DNA of 64,000 nucleotides from AC-32 sp963754265 (GTDB taxonomy: Bacteria; Actinomycetota; Thermoleophilia; Gaiellales; Gaiellaceae), in contig CAVWFB010000016.1 in the NCBI GenBank assembly GCA_963754265.1, positions 1-64,000 on the forward strand. Reading direction: 5' to 3'. Both the position numbers and the translations under genes were made by a program. The notes beneath the pieces are model-generated. The model was not told where the DNA came from. It did no database searches and saw only the letters and a list, made by a program, of their open reading frames with translations. The number at the start of each line of letters is the position of its first letter. The first letter of the stretch is position 1. Shown here in pieces: positions 8,179-16,548 of this stretch.

Positions 8179-9824
8179 TGGCGCGGATCAAGGACGCATC
8201 AGTTCGCGAGGCCGTCGAGGCGGCCGACATGGTCGAGGTCGTCCAGGCGCGGACGCAGCTGCGCAAGGCCGGCGCCCGCTTCACCGGGCTCTGCCCGTTC
8301 CACGACGAGCGGACGCCGAGCTTCTCGGTCAACCCGCAGGACAAGCTCTACTACTGCTTCGGCTGCGGCGCCGGGGGCGACATCATCAGCTTCGTCCGTG
8401 AGACGGAGCAGCTCGACTTCGCGCAGGCGGTCGAGTGGCTGGCCGAGCGCTTCCGCGTGACGCTGGAGTACGAGGAGTCCTCGCCGGAGCGCGACGCCGC
8501 CCGCAGCCGGCGCGAGCGCCTGCTTGCGCTGCTGGAGCAGGCGACGAGCTTCTACGAACGCTTTCTCTGGGACTCGGATGCCGGCCGGCCCGCGCGGGAG
8601 TACCTCGAGAGCCGGGCCCTCGGCGAGGAGGTGTGCCGCGAATACCGGCTCGGGCTCGCGCCAGGCGGGTCGACGCTCGCCCGGAAGGCCCGCGAGAAGG
8701 GCTTTACCGCGGCCGAGCTCGCCGCGGCGGGCCTCGTCAACCGGCGCGGGAACGACTACTTCGCGGGTCGGCTGCTCTTCCCGCTCGCGGACCCGCGCGG
8801 CCGGGTGCGCGGCTTCCAGGCGCGCAGGCTGCGTGAGGACGACCCGTTGCGGGCGAAGTACGTCAATTCACCCGAAGGCGAGCTCTTCCGCAAGGGCGAG
8901 CTGCTGTACGGGCTCGACCGGTCCCGCACGGCGATGGCGAAGCAGGAGCGCGCGATCGTGGTCGAGGGGAACACCGACGTGCTCGCATTGCGGCAGGCGG
9001 GGCTCGAGCCGGTCGCTGCCTCGATGGGAACGGCGCTCACGGAGCGTCAACTGAAGGAGCTCACGCGCCTGACGCACAAGGTCTATCTCTGCTTCGACGG
9101 CGACGCGGCCGGAGAGGCAGCGACGCTGCGGGGGATGGAGCTCGCGGCCGCACAGGACATCGACGTGCGCGTGGTCGCGCTGCCGCCCGGGGTCGACCCG
9201 GCCGACGCGGCGGAAAGCTTCGAGGAACGGCTCGCCGGCGCCGAGAGCTACCTCGTCTACCGCGTTCGGCTGGAGACCGAGCGCACGCCCGACCGGCAGG
9301 AGGCGTTCGTGCGGGTCCGCGAGGTGCTGTCGCGGTTCGAAGACTCGCCCGAGCGGCAGGACGCCGTTCGGCTCGCCGCCGACCGGCTCGACCTGCCGAA
9401 GGAGACGCAGGCCGGCTTCGCTCCAGGGAAGAGCGGGCGCGCGACGGGCGAGATCTCGCCGCGGCTGCTCGAGAAGGGATCGCGACTCGAGCGCGACGCC
9501 CTTGCCGGCGTGGCGGCGCACCCCGGGCTGCTGCCACTCTTGTCCGAGCTGGGGCCGGAGCACTTCGACGCCGAGCTGCACCGCCGTGCGCGAGCACACC
9601 TGCTCGAGCCGGGCGACCCGGATGCGGAGCTCGTCCCCCTCTTGGCGGAGCTCGATGCACGGGCTGCAACCGAGGGTATCGACGACGAGACCGCCAAGGA
9701 GCTGCTCCTCCGTCTCCGGGAGCGCCAGGTCCGCCGAGAGCTCGCGGGCGCCGACCTCGAGCGGACGAAAGAGCTCCAGGAGCAACTCGAGGCGATCCGC
9801 GCGACGGCCGCGAACCTGGCCTAG
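8178..9824 (+). CDS. dnaG: DNA primase
   Basis: 548 aa. The zinc ribbon has C39, H42, C60 and C63 (CPFH...CFGC), binding template DNA. The TOPRIM core follows, with VVEGNTDVLAL (catalytic Glu) and CFDGDAAGEAA (metal-binding Asp), then a helical C-terminal DnaB-interacting region. It makes RNA primers at the replication fork. The TOPRIM glutamate motif is more often VEGYxDVI; the Asn-Thr here is a small variation. Slightly shorter than typical enzymes. The 8-bp-stem hairpin after the stop may end the operon. Confidence 0.97.
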   Translation: MARIKDASVREAVEAADMVEVVQARTQLRKAGARFTGLCPFHDERTPSFSVNPQDKLYYCFGCGAGGDIISFVRETEQLDFAQAVEWLAERFRVTLEYEESSPERDAARSRRERLLALLEQATSFYERFLWDSDAGRPAREYLESRALGEEVCREYRLGLAPGGSTLARKAREKGFTAAELAAAGLVNRRGNDYFAGRLLFPLADPRGRVRGFQARRLREDDPLRAKYVNSPEGELFRKGELLYGLDRSRTAMAKQERAIVVEGNTDVLALRQAGLEPVAASMGTALTERQLKELTRLTHKVYLCFDGDAAGEAATLRGMELAAAQDIDVRVVALPPGVDPADAAESFEERLAGAESYLVYRVRLETERTPDRQEAFVRVREVLSRFEDSPERQDAVRLAADRLDLPKETQAGFAPGKSGRATGEISPRLLEKGSRLERDALAGVAAHPGLLPLLSELGPEHFDAELHRRARAHLLEPGDPDAELVPLLAELDARAATEGIDDETAKELLLRLRERQVRRELAGADLERTKELQEQLEAIRATAANLA

Positions 9825-9841
9825 GCGCCGCTTGCGGCGCC
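9824..9841 (+). terminator. hairpin after dnaG
   Basis: Perfect GGCGCCGC-TT-GCGGCGCC. No U-run follows, so it may be a weak or factor-assisted terminator. Confidence 0.45.
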
Positions 9842-9957
9842 GTGATTCAGGATGTACGGGCCAAGCCCGTGCGTCCGTCTGAAATGACCGATCGATACGT
9901 CGGAATCAACACGAACGGCTCTCGGTCGCCGCTACTATTCGGCCCGCTGAGCACCGT

Positions 9958-10030
9958 TCCCCGGTAGCTCAATTGGCAGAGCATCCGGCTGTTAACCGGA
10001 GGGTTGTTGGTTCGAGTCCAACCCGGGGAG
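9958..10030 (+). tRNA. tRNA-Asn (GTT)
   Basis: 73 bases without encoded CCA. Acceptor TCCCCGG / CCGGGGA, anticodon arm TCCGG-CTGTTAA-CCGGA with anticodon GTT, and T arm GTTGG-TTCGAGT-CCAAC. A TACTAT -10 box lies at 9933-9938. Its 3' half is duplicated at 11809-11853, marking it as an integration target. Confidence 0.97.
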
Positions 10031-10036
10031 TCAGAA

Positions 10037-10060
10037 AGCCCCCGCACAGCGGGGGCTTTT
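10037..10060 (+). terminator. tRNA-Asn terminator
   Basis: AGCCCCCGC-ACA-GCGGGGGCT followed by TTTG, seven bases after the tRNA: a classic rho-independent terminator. Confidence 0.88.
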
Positions 10061-10171
10061 GTTGTCTCTGTGAGCGACGGCCCACCGGACTTTCTACCAA
10101 CCTTCTACCAATGCGGCGGGTCCTGATGATCCAGATCTGGCTTGTACAGCATGACTGTTCCGCCGTCTGCC

Positions 10172-11326
10172 TCAGCGGTGGCCGATAGCGGAGAGTTGCT
10201 CGGCCAGGCGGCGGCGGAATGCGGGCACGTGTGCGAGGAGGCGTAGCGCCACATTGCGCAGCGGGCGAACCGCCGGCGGGGCAGTGGCCAGTCGGGTGAG
10301 GCGGTGGGCAAGTGCGACCACCTGCATCGCCTCGGCACGACTGCCGGCCGCATACTCATCGAGCTTGTCCTCGCGACCTTCCCGAAGCGCGACCGACAGC
10401 GCATCCCCGAGAGTCACCGCGTCGCGCAGGCCGAGGTTCATGCCTTGCCCACCTGCCGGGCTGTGCGTATGTGCGGCGTCGCCGGCGAGCAGTACGCGCC
10501 CAGCCCGGTACTGGTCCGCCACACGCTCGTGGATCCGAAACCTGGATCCCCAGATCACTTCAGTCACCCTCACCGTAGTACGACGCGGCCCCCGGGTGTT
10601 CAGCAGTTGCTGCGCAAAGGCGACGTCCGGCTGCTCCGGCGCATCGTCGACTTCGGCCACAAGCCGGAACGACCCGTCCGGGAGCGGAGCCACGACCAAC
10701 ATGCCGGGTGTGGAGAAGAACAGCAGGACCTCGTCCCCCGGCAGGCCGCCGTCCACCCGTACGTCAGCCAGCGCGAACGACAGAGACAGCGCATCGTTGC
10801 CGTCGTGCCCGAGTCCGGCCAGGTCGCGAATCGTGCTGTTCATACCGTCGGCCGCAACGACGTACTGGGCCTTGATCATGTCGCCGCTTTCCAGCGCGAC
10901 CTCGGCACCGTCGGCGGTCTGGCTCACCCCGTTGGCGACGTACGGCCGGTGGACACTGCCGCCGAGTTCCTCGAGGCGCTCGAGCAGAACCTGCTCGGTG
11001 ATGTTCTGTGGGACCATCAGCGTGTACGGATACTCCGTCGGGAGCCGGTCGAACCGGACCGGCACGAGCTCGCGATCCCCATCGCGGATGCTGAACTGCC
11101 GAGCCTGGATGCCGAGCCCCGCCAGTCGCTTCGAGACGCCGATCCGCTCGAGCATCTCGAGGGTCCGGGCGTGGACGACAGCGGCGCGCGAGGTATTGGC
11201 TCCTGTCGCCTGCCGGTCAACCACCGTGACGTCACGGCCATGTCCGGCCAACGAGGCGGCAACCGCCAACCCCACCGGTCCAGCACCTACTACCAGCACA
11301 TCGGTCCGATCAGGAAGTTCACCCAT
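10172..11326 (-). CDS. FAD-dependent aromatic-ring monooxygenase
   Basis: 384 aa. N-terminal dinucleotide fold VLVVGAGPVGLAVA (GxGxxG), a middle VVAADGMNS, and the flavin-ribityl motif RVLLAGDAAHTHSPAGGQG near residue 290: the PHBH/UbiH-type flavoprotein hydroxylases, acting on phenols, antibiotics or polyketides with NAD(P)H and O2. It lacks the extra C-terminal thioredoxin-like domain of longer phenol hydroxylases. It is the only intact gene inside element 2. A 15-bp palindrome sits in the promoter, so a repressor probably controls it, but no TetR-type gene is nearby. Confidence 0.9.
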   Translation of the reverse strand: MGELPDRTDVLVVGAGPVGLAVAASLAGHGRDVTVVDRQATGANTSRAAVVHARTLEMLERIGVSKRLAGLGIQARQFSIRDGDRELVPVRFDRLPTEYPYTLMVPQNITEQVLLERLEELGGSVHRPYVANGVSQTADGAEVALESGDMIKAQYVVAADGMNSTIRDLAGLGHDGNDALSLSFALADVRVDGGLPGDEVLLFFSTPGMLVVAPLPDGSFRLVAEVDDAPEQPDVAFAQQLLNTRGPRRTTVRVTEVIWGSRFRIHERVADQYRAGRVLLAGDAAHTHSPAGGQGMNLGLRDAVTLGDALSVALREGREDKLDEYAAGSRAEAMQVVALAHRLTRLATAPPAVRPLRNVALRLLAHVPAFRRRLAEQLSAIGHR

Positions 11327-11361
11327 CGCGGTCTCCCTTCGCCGACAGTCAACCTCTGTTG

Positions 11362-11376
11362 GCCAACACTGTTGGC
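11362..11376. promoter_or_regulatory. palindromic operator upstream of the monooxygenase
   Basis: GCCAACACTGTTGGC is a perfect 7-1-7 inverted repeat. A TAGAGT (minus strand 11386-11381) lies just upstream in the direction of transcription, so the palindrome covers the likely transcription start. This resembles TetR-family operators; the regulator is not in the window. Confidence 0.6.
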
Positions 11377-11444
11377 TTTGACTCTAGAGCGTCCCTCTCT
11401 TGTTTTTGCGGCGATGGAGATCGAGGTTCTCGGCGACCGGTCGC

Positions 11445-11633
11445 CTACCGCGCCCCTGATCCAACTTCGTCGCCTGCCGACCCGAATAGTCGCTCCTCGC
11501 CCTTGGCAGCAGCGCCCGGGAAGAGCACCTGCGTGGCGTGCAGGTAGCGCTCGGTGATCGAGCCCTGCGAGTGTCCAGCCTTGAGCTGGACGTAGATAGT
11601 GGGGTTCCCTGCGGCGGCCTCTGCTTGTGGACG
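11445..11633 (-). pseudogene. tyrosine recombinase C-terminal relic (element 2)
   Basis: Open from a TAA at 11636 to a TAG at 11447. It reads TIYVQLKAGHSQGSITERY and then LHATQVLFPGAA, the His box (AGHS) and tyrosine segment (ITERYLH) of tyrosine integrases. The upstream Arg boxes are gone. Its place inside the tRNA att duplication makes it the probable remnant of the enzyme that inserted element 2. Nothing intact lies between it and 11808. Confidence 0.75.
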
Positions 11634-11808
11634 TTAAACAAATGCAAACTCATCAACGCGCACCGATCGATCCGCGAAGCCTAGAGCGTCGAGGACAGCG
11701 CGCAACTTTCTAACGAACTTTCTAACAACCTGAGCCGACCTCACCTGCTCCGGCGTGGTCTGAGGCCGCCTAGGAATGAGGCGGAGGCCTGAGCCGCCCT
11801 CGCCCCGA

Positions 11809-11857
<49 letters not shown>

Positions 11858-11990
11858 CACCCTTTTCAGGGAATCGATTTGGCTTGAACACCGGGGCCAG
11901 GTGTGCGGTGGAGGTCGCGTTTGACCATCGCGTGCTGTCCCGGTGCTGGCCCCGCAAATCGGCACTTTTCGATCCTCGTAGACTCACGCG

Positions 11991-12748
11991 GTGAGCGCGA
12001 TGAGCGATGCCGATGCCTATGACCGGTTCATGGGCCGCTACTCGAGGCCGCTGGCGGTGCCCTTCGCCGATTTCGCCGGACTCCCGCTCGACGGCCGGGT
12101 CCTCGACTCGGATGCGGCCCTGGTGCGCTGACCGCGGAGCTCGCCCGGAGAGCCGGGCCGGGACGGGTCACGGCGGTCGACCCGTCCGAGGAATTCGTCG
12201 CGGCCCTACGCGGCCGCCATCCCGGAGTCCAGGTCATCCGCGCGCCGGCTGAGGATCTGCCGTTCGAAGGAGGCTGCTTCGATGCGACGCTCGCCCAGCT
12301 CGTGGTCAACGTTATGGACGATCCGGCCGCAGGCCTCCGCGAGATGGCGAGGGTGACGCGGGACGGCGGCGTCGTCGCCGCATGCGTGTGGGACTTCACC
12401 GACGGCGGCCCGATCGGTCCGTTCTGGGATGCCGCCCAAGCGCTCGATCCTGAGGTCGAGACCGGGTCTGTCTGCCCCGGCAGCAGGGCCGGACACCTGG
12501 CCGACCTCTTTCGCGCGGCTGGAATCGGCGACATCGTCGACAGCGCCGTCGCGGTGGACGTCGAGCACGCCACGTTCGAGGACTGGTGGGAGCCGTTCAC
12601 GCTCGGCGGCGTCGCCCCGTCGGGTGCGCACGTCGCCGGCCTCGAGCCCGATCGGCGCACGGCATTGCGCGAGCTCTGCAGGGAGAGGCTGCCGGAGCCA
12701 CCGTTCGTAGTCTCGGCGAAGGCCTGGGTGGCGCGCGGCGCGGCTTGA
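11991..12748 (+). pseudogene. SAM-dependent methyltransferase, frame-disrupted
   Basis: GTG at 11991 with a TAGACT -10 box (11979-11984) 12 bases upstream. Frame 1 reads DAYDRFMGRYSRPLAV and stops soon after RVLD. From about 12109 the other frame continues GCGPGALTAELA (SAM-binding motif I), then VTAVDPSEEFV, LPFEGGCFDATLAQ and a complete C-terminus to 12748. One lost base inside motif I (GACGTCGG to GACTCGG) accounts for the break. Restored, it would be about 252 aa, a UbiE/class I methyltransferase of unknown substrate. True mutation or sequence error cannot be told apart here. Confidence 0.78.
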
Positions 12749-12773
12749 CGCCTAGCTAGGAGGGTCACGCGTA

Positions 12774-13343
12774 ATGTCTGTCAAGGAAACGAAACATCCG
12801 CTTCCGCCAGGTGTCTTTGACGCCGCAATGGACGTTCATCGGCAGATCACCGAGGCGAGGATCTGGGGCCTATACGCCCGTGTACGGGCTGTGTTCGTCG
12901 AATCGATCATTGCCGAACTCGTCGATGGTGAGATGATCCTGAACCCGAACTGCGCATGGGACGTGAATATGCCGCTTCCGGGGTGGCAGCGGCCCGTCCG
13001 AATCCAAATCAAGTGTTCGGGTGAGCGCCTCGCACGATGGCCGGACAAGATCATCCCCGCCTCGTGGGAGGTAGATGGTCCGAAGAGAGGCCGGGATGAA
13101 AAGTTCGAAGACCTCGGCCGCGGTTACCACTGCGACGTCTTCGTGTTCGCTCGTCACGAGGGCAAGGACATCGACAGCGGCTGGCACTTCTACGTCCTCT
13201 CGAAGGAAAGCGTCGAAGGCGCGGAGCCTGCGATCAAAACGATCAAACCGCTCGGTCTCGAAGGACTGGGCGCGAAACGCTGCGATCCGGCCGACCTAAA
13301 GGCGTGCATCATCGAGGTTGTCTCTCGCGATGATGGAGGTTGA
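12774..13343 (+). CDS. possible PD-(D/E)XK nuclease-fold protein
   Basis: 189 aa with AGGAGG about 8 bases before the ATG. The run VESIIAELVDGEMILNPN, then AWDVNMPLPG and VRIQIKCSG has the spacing of a nuclease core: helix with Glu, Asp (W-D-V) and (E/Q)xK (Q-I-K). Later DVFVFARHEG and WHFYVLSK fit the remaining strands. The usual Glu of ExK is Gln here, which occurs in some active families. It could be a restriction-like endonuclease or an inactive relative; no methyltransferase partner specific to it is visible. In the tRNA-Asn island region. Confidence 0.55.
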   Translation: MSVKETKHPLPPGVFDAAMDVHRQITEARIWGLYARVRAVFVESIIAELVDGEMILNPNCAWDVNMPLPGWQRPVRIQIKCSGERLARWPDKIIPASWEVDGPKRGRDEKFEDLGRGYHCDVFVFARHEGKDIDSGWHFYVLSKESVEGAEPAIKTIKPLGLEGLGAKRCDPADLKACIIEVVSRDDGG

Positions 13344-13449
13344 CTCGACGAATACCGTTCAGCCGACTGCCTAACACTGGCCCCGCTTGACGTACGTCGA
13401 CCATTTGCTGTCCCAGCCTCCAGAAACATGCCGATTTGCAGGCGGCTTG

Positions 13450-13465
13450 GAGTCCAACCCGGGAG
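13450..13465 (+). repeat. degenerate tRNA-Asn 3'-end remnant
   Basis: GAGTCCAACCCGGGAG against GAGTCCAACCCGGGGAG in the tRNA: 16 of 17 bases with one G missing. Too short to be decisive alone, but it lies where an outer att site would be expected. Confidence 0.5.
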
Positions 13466-13470
13466 CTTTT

Positions 13471-13497
13471 GAAAGAGCCTGCGGTTAGGCTTCTTTC
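13471..13497 (+). terminator. hairpin at island edge
   Basis: GAAAGAGCCT-GCGGTT-AGGCTTCTTTC, an 11-base-pair stem with one extra T. It follows the att remnant as the true tRNA terminator follows tRNA-Asn, so it may be a copy of such a terminator. Confidence 0.5.
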
Positions 13498-13673
13498 ACG
13501 TTTCAGGGTGATCTGGTCGCGGCTCTGCTCAGGTTCCGCTCGTGTGAGCGGCGTACCCTGCGAGGGGCTTCCTGGTCGCTTCGGATCCTAAAGTACTGTC
13601 TTCTCCTAGACAAAAGGGGAGAAAGGGAATCCTGGAGTGCATTTCGGATCCCAAATCTGACAGGCTGCGTCCC

Positions 13674-13868
13674 ATGGGTCTATTGATCTCCAAGCTCTTC
13701 GGGCGGAGTAGCGAGACGGAGCGCATGACCGGAAACGGGCTCAGTCACGTGCACGTGATGCCGACCCGGAGACAGCGCGCCTACCGCGCCCGGTACGTCG
13801 TCACGTCCGCCGAGTCCGCGCCTTGCACCTGCCCGGACTTCTGCGAGCGCGACCACGGGAACGACTAG
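13674..13868 (+). CDS. small hypothetical protein, Cys-rich C-terminus
   Basis: 64 aa. N-terminal MGLLISKLFGRSSE is amphipathic, and the C-terminus APCTCPDFCERDH holds three Cys and a His in a spacing that could bind zinc. No ribosome site is obvious. It lies 70 bases before aceA on the same strand. Existence likely but not proven. Confidence 0.4.
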   Translation: MGLLISKLFGRSSETERMTGNGLSHVHVMPTRRQRAYRARYVVTSAESAPCTCPDFCERDHGND

Positions 13869-13944
13869 CAAGCCGATGTCGACATCGCGCCTACGTCGGG
13901 GGCATCCGTGACTGCCGACGACAACTTGGACAGAGAGGATGAGC

Positions 13945-15207
13945 ATGGACGCTGACGGCAACGGCAAGCTCGCCGACGACCGCTGGGAGGGGATCGAGCG
14001 CCCGTACGCGAGCGAGGAGGTCGACCGTCTTCGCGGCACGGTGCAGGTCGAGTACACGCTCGCACGGCTCGGAGCAGAGCGGCTCTGGAAACTGCTTCGG
14101 ACCGAAGAGTACGTGCCCACACTCGGTGCCCTCAGCGGTGGCCAGGCAGTGCAGATGGTGAAGGCCGGTCTCAAGGCGATCTACCTCAGCGGCTGGCAGG
14201 TGGCCGCCGACGCCAACCTGGCGGGCCACACCTACCCGGACCAGAGCCTCTACCCGTCCAACAGCGGCCCTGCGCTCGTCCGTCGACTCAACAACGCGCT
14301 CCTACGCGCGGACCAGATCCACACGGCCGAGGGGGACACGGAGACCCACTGGCTAGCCCCGATCGTGGCCGACGCCGAGGCAGGCTTCGGGGGCCCGCTG
14401 AACGCCTTTGAACTGATGAGGGCGATGATCGAGGCGGGCGCCGCAGGCGTCCACTTCGAAGACCAGCTCTCGTCCGAGAAGAAGTGCGGTCACCTCGGCG
14501 GCAAGGTGCTCGTGCCGACGAGCCAGTTCCTGCGCACGCTCGCGGCGGCGAGGCTGGCGGCTGATGTATGCGGCGTGCCGACTGTCCTCATCGCGCGAAC
14601 CGATGCGCTCGGCGCGTCGCTGCTGACGAGCGATTTCGACTCGGCGGACGAGGAGTTCCTCACCGGGGAGCGCACGGTCGACGGCTTCTTCCGGGTACGC
14701 GAGGGGCTCGACGCCGCGATCGCGCGCGGGCGCGCTGCCGCCCGCTACGCCGATCTCGTTTGGTTCGAGACGTCGACCCCGGATCTCGAGCAGGCGAGCG
14801 ACTTCGCCGCTGCGGTACATGACAACTACCCCGGGAAACTGCTCGCCTACAACTGCTCGCCGTCGTTCAACTGGCGGTCGCATCTCGACGACGGCGAGAT
14901 CGCTCGCTTCCAGCTGGAGCTCGCGGCGATGGGCTATCGCTTCCAGTTCGTCACCCTGGCGGGGTTCCATTCGCTCAATGCCGCGATGTTCGAGCTGGCA
15001 CGCGGCTACGCCCAGGAGGGTATGAGCGCCTACGTTCGAGTCCAGGAGCGCGAGTTCGAGCTCGAGGAAGACGGCTACTCGGCGACTCGGCACCAGCGTG
15101 AGGCGGGCGCAGGCTACTTCGACGCGGTCGCCCGGGCGATCAGCGGCGGGGAGAGCTCCACGCTTGCGCTCGAAGGGTCGACCGAGGCGGCGCAGTTTCA
15201 ACGCTGA
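13945..15207 (+). CDS. aceA: isocitrate lyase
   Basis: 420 aa from the ATG at 13945, chosen over 13939 because AGAGAGG then sits six bases upstream. KKCGHLGGK with catalytic Cys181, the metal-binding ADAEAGFGG, and NCSPSFNW are diagnostic. It splits isocitrate to glyoxylate and succinate, the entry to the glyoxylate shunt. No malate synthase is nearby. The GntR-family gene follows with a four-base overlap and probably controls it. Confidence 0.96.
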   Translation: MDADGNGKLADDRWEGIERPYASEEVDRLRGTVQVEYTLARLGAERLWKLLRTEEYVPTLGALSGGQAVQMVKAGLKAIYLSGWQVAADANLAGHTYPDQSLYPSNSGPALVRRLNNALLRADQIHTAEGDTETHWLAPIVADAEAGFGGPLNAFELMRAMIEAGAAGVHFEDQLSSEKKCGHLGGKVLVPTSQFLRTLAAARLAADVCGVPTVLIARTDALGASLLTSDFDSADEEFLTGERTVDGFFRVREGLDAAIARGRAAARYADLVWFETSTPDLEQASDFAAAVHDNYPGKLLAYNCSPSFNWRSHLDDGEIARFQLELAAMGYRFQFVTLAGFHSLNAAMFELARGYAQEGMSAYVRVQEREFELEEDGYSATRHQREAGAGYFDAVARAISGGESSTLALEGSTEAAQFQR

Positions 15208-15917
15208 CGACAGGCGAGGACGCCGGCGGCACCAAGGCGGACGAGATCGCACTCGCGCTCGAGGACGCGATCATCTCCGGCGAGTTGCCGCCCGGTGCCG
15301 TCTTGCGCCAGGAGCAGCTCTCCGCGCGCTATGACGTCAGTCGCACTCCGGTCCGCGAGGCACTTCGCCGTCTTGCTGCAACCGGGCTCGTCTCCTTCGA
15401 AGCAAACCGGGGTGTGCGAGTCCGGACGATCTCCCGCGAGGAGCTACGCCAGGCCTTCCTCGTACGCGCGGAGCTCGAGGCCCTCGCGACCGAGCTGGCC
15501 ACGCCCCGCCTCGGCGAGCGTGGCCTCGCCGAGCTTGACGAAGCGAACGAGCGCTTCGGGGCGCTGACGAAAGAGCTGCTCGACCGGCGCCGCGGCGAGC
15601 GCGAGCGGACCCGGCTCACCGGGGAGTGGGTCCGGGCGAACTACCGCTTCCACGACGTGATCTACGACGCCGCAAACGTGCCGTTCGTCGAGCGAGTCGC
15701 GAAGAGCGCCCGGCGGACGTTCATCAGCCGTTGGCGGCCGGGCGGCCCCGAGATCGACCACCTCTACGAACAGAACGCGCGTCAGCACCGCGCGATTCTC
15801 GGCGCAATCGCCGCCGGCAGCTCGACGGGAGCTAAGGCGCTTGCTCACGAACACGTGCTGCATTCGTGCCGCCTGCTCGAGGTCATCCTCGACCACGTCG
15901 GGCCGCAGGCGCCCTAG
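15204..15917 (+). CDS. GntR-family transcriptional regulator (FadR/FCD type)
   Basis: About 237 aa. N-terminal winged helix (QEQLSARYDVSRTPVREALR, LAATGLVSFEANRGVRV) and an all-helical FCD effector domain with the metal-binding pattern HDVIYDAAN...HRAILGAI. No ATG, GTG or TTG lies in frame before the helix-turn-helix; the best candidate is CTG at 15204 overlapping the aceA stop as CTGA, giving M-T-T-G-E-D-A-G. The hairpin at 15944 ends the unit. Likely regulator of aceA, inferred from position. Confidence 0.85.
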   Translation: MTTGEDAGGTKADEIALALEDAIISGELPPGAVLRQEQLSARYDVSRTPVREALRRLAATGLVSFEANRGVRVRTISREELRQAFLVRAELEALATELATPRLGERGLAELDEANERFGALTKELLDRRRGERERTRLTGEWVRANYRFHDVIYDAANVPFVERVAKSARRTFISRWRPGGPEIDHLYEQNARQHRAILGAIAAGSSTGAKALAHEHVLHSCRLLEVILDHVGPQAP

Positions 15918-15943
15918 GAGCTCGGAGCGGTTCGCCGCCTGGC

Positions 15944-15970
15944 AGATCTGGAGCCCAGATCTAGTGTTTT
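15944..15970 (+). terminator. terminator of the aceA operon
   Basis: AGATCTGG-AGC-CCAGATCT followed by AGTGTTTT, 27 bases after the regulator stop. Confidence 0.65.
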
Positions 15971-16100
15971 GCTAGCAGTAGCTGTGAAGCCCCCGCGAGA
16001 TACTGCCGCAGGAGGAAGCGTCCGCCTTCACCCCGACGCCGAGTGTGCCGCTGCAAACTCCTGCACGGCGGGATCATCGTCACCGGGAGACCGTCGACGG

Positions 16101-16262
16101 TCAGGGGCCGCAGGCGCAAACCGTCTCGCCCAGCGCCTGGCGCTCGAACCTGAGCCCGCAGCGGCCGCAGGTCGCGGGCAACAGCTGCGCCCGGACGAAG
16201 AGCGCGCGCATCAGCGTGATCCAGAAGGCGAGGTACGGGACGACGAGTGCCGGCGAGTTCAT
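16101..16262 (-). CDS. 53-aa zinc-ribbon-like small membrane protein
   Basis: Below usual ORF cut-offs. It starts MNSPALVVPYLAFWITLMRA, a hydrophobic helix, and ends with TCGRCG and VCACG, two Cys pairs that could bind one zinc. GGGGAC lies just before the ATG. The sequence is coherent end to end (hydrophobic helix, basic link, ribbon), unlike a random frame. Function unknown. It fills most of the 400-base gap between the GntR gene and 16318. Confidence 0.5.
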   Translation of the reverse strand: MNSPALVVPYLAFWITLMRALFVRAQLLPATCGRCGLRFERQALGETVCACGP

Positions 16263-16305
16263 GTCCCCGCTTATCGGCCGCTCCGGCCCAGTGGTTTAGC
16301 GGGGG

Positions 16306-16311
16306 TAGAAT
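16306..16311 (+). promoter_or_regulatory. -10 box of the 76-aa membrane gene
   Basis: TAGAAT begins exactly 12 bases before the GTG at 16318: leaderless geometry. Confidence 0.6.
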
Positions 16312-16317
16312 GAAACC

Positions 16318-16548
16318 GTGAGCTGGCTCTCGGTCACGCTCCTCCTCTGCGCCGTCGTCGCGGTGATCGGTGCTGAATGGCCGAGGCTCACCGAACGACT
16401 CGGGATCGAGGCCCGCCGTAAGCGCGAGCGAGCCAAGCGGAAGTCCCAGCTCAAGCTCTTGCGCAACGACACCGACGATTTCGCCGCCAGCGTCGAGCGC
16501 GACCTCGAGCAGTTGCCGACGCTCGAGGACTTCGACCGCCGGAACTAG
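16318..16548 (+). CDS. small membrane-anchored hypothetical protein
   Basis: 76 aa. One N-terminal membrane helix (SWLSVTLLLCAVVAVIGA) is followed by a strongly basic stretch (EARRKRERAKRKSQLK) and an acidic end. Probably anchored with a cytoplasmic basic tail; no family recognised. Its stop shares CTAG with the convergent subtilase. Confidence 0.7.
   Translation: MSWLSVTLLLCAVVAVIGAEWPRLTERLGIEARRKRERAKRKSQLKLLRNDTDDFAASVERDLEQLPTLEDFDRRN

Larger units (their letters stand above)
13344..13673. other. 330-base gap with att and arm-like remnants
   Basis: No gene recognised. It holds CTGGCCCCGC (13377-13386) and GACCATTTGCTGTCCC (13399-13414), related to CTGGCCCCGC and GACCATCGCGTGCTGTCCC at 11923-11955, then GAGTCCAACCCGGGAG (13450-13465), a degenerate copy of the tRNA-Asn 3' end. 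These bracket the methyltransferase and nuclease genes and suggest a second, older island end. A short hairpin CTTCTCC...GGGGAGAAAG lies near 13600-13628. Confidence 0.5.

Noticed and set aside
12774..13343. Restriction-modification pair with the methyltransferase at 11991
   Set aside because: The methyltransferase resembles UbiE-type small-molecule enzymes and has no DNA methyltransferase NPPY or PC motif.
13674..13868. SWIM zinc finger in the 64-aa protein
   Set aside because: The CxCx(n)CxH pattern is incomplete and too short to assign.
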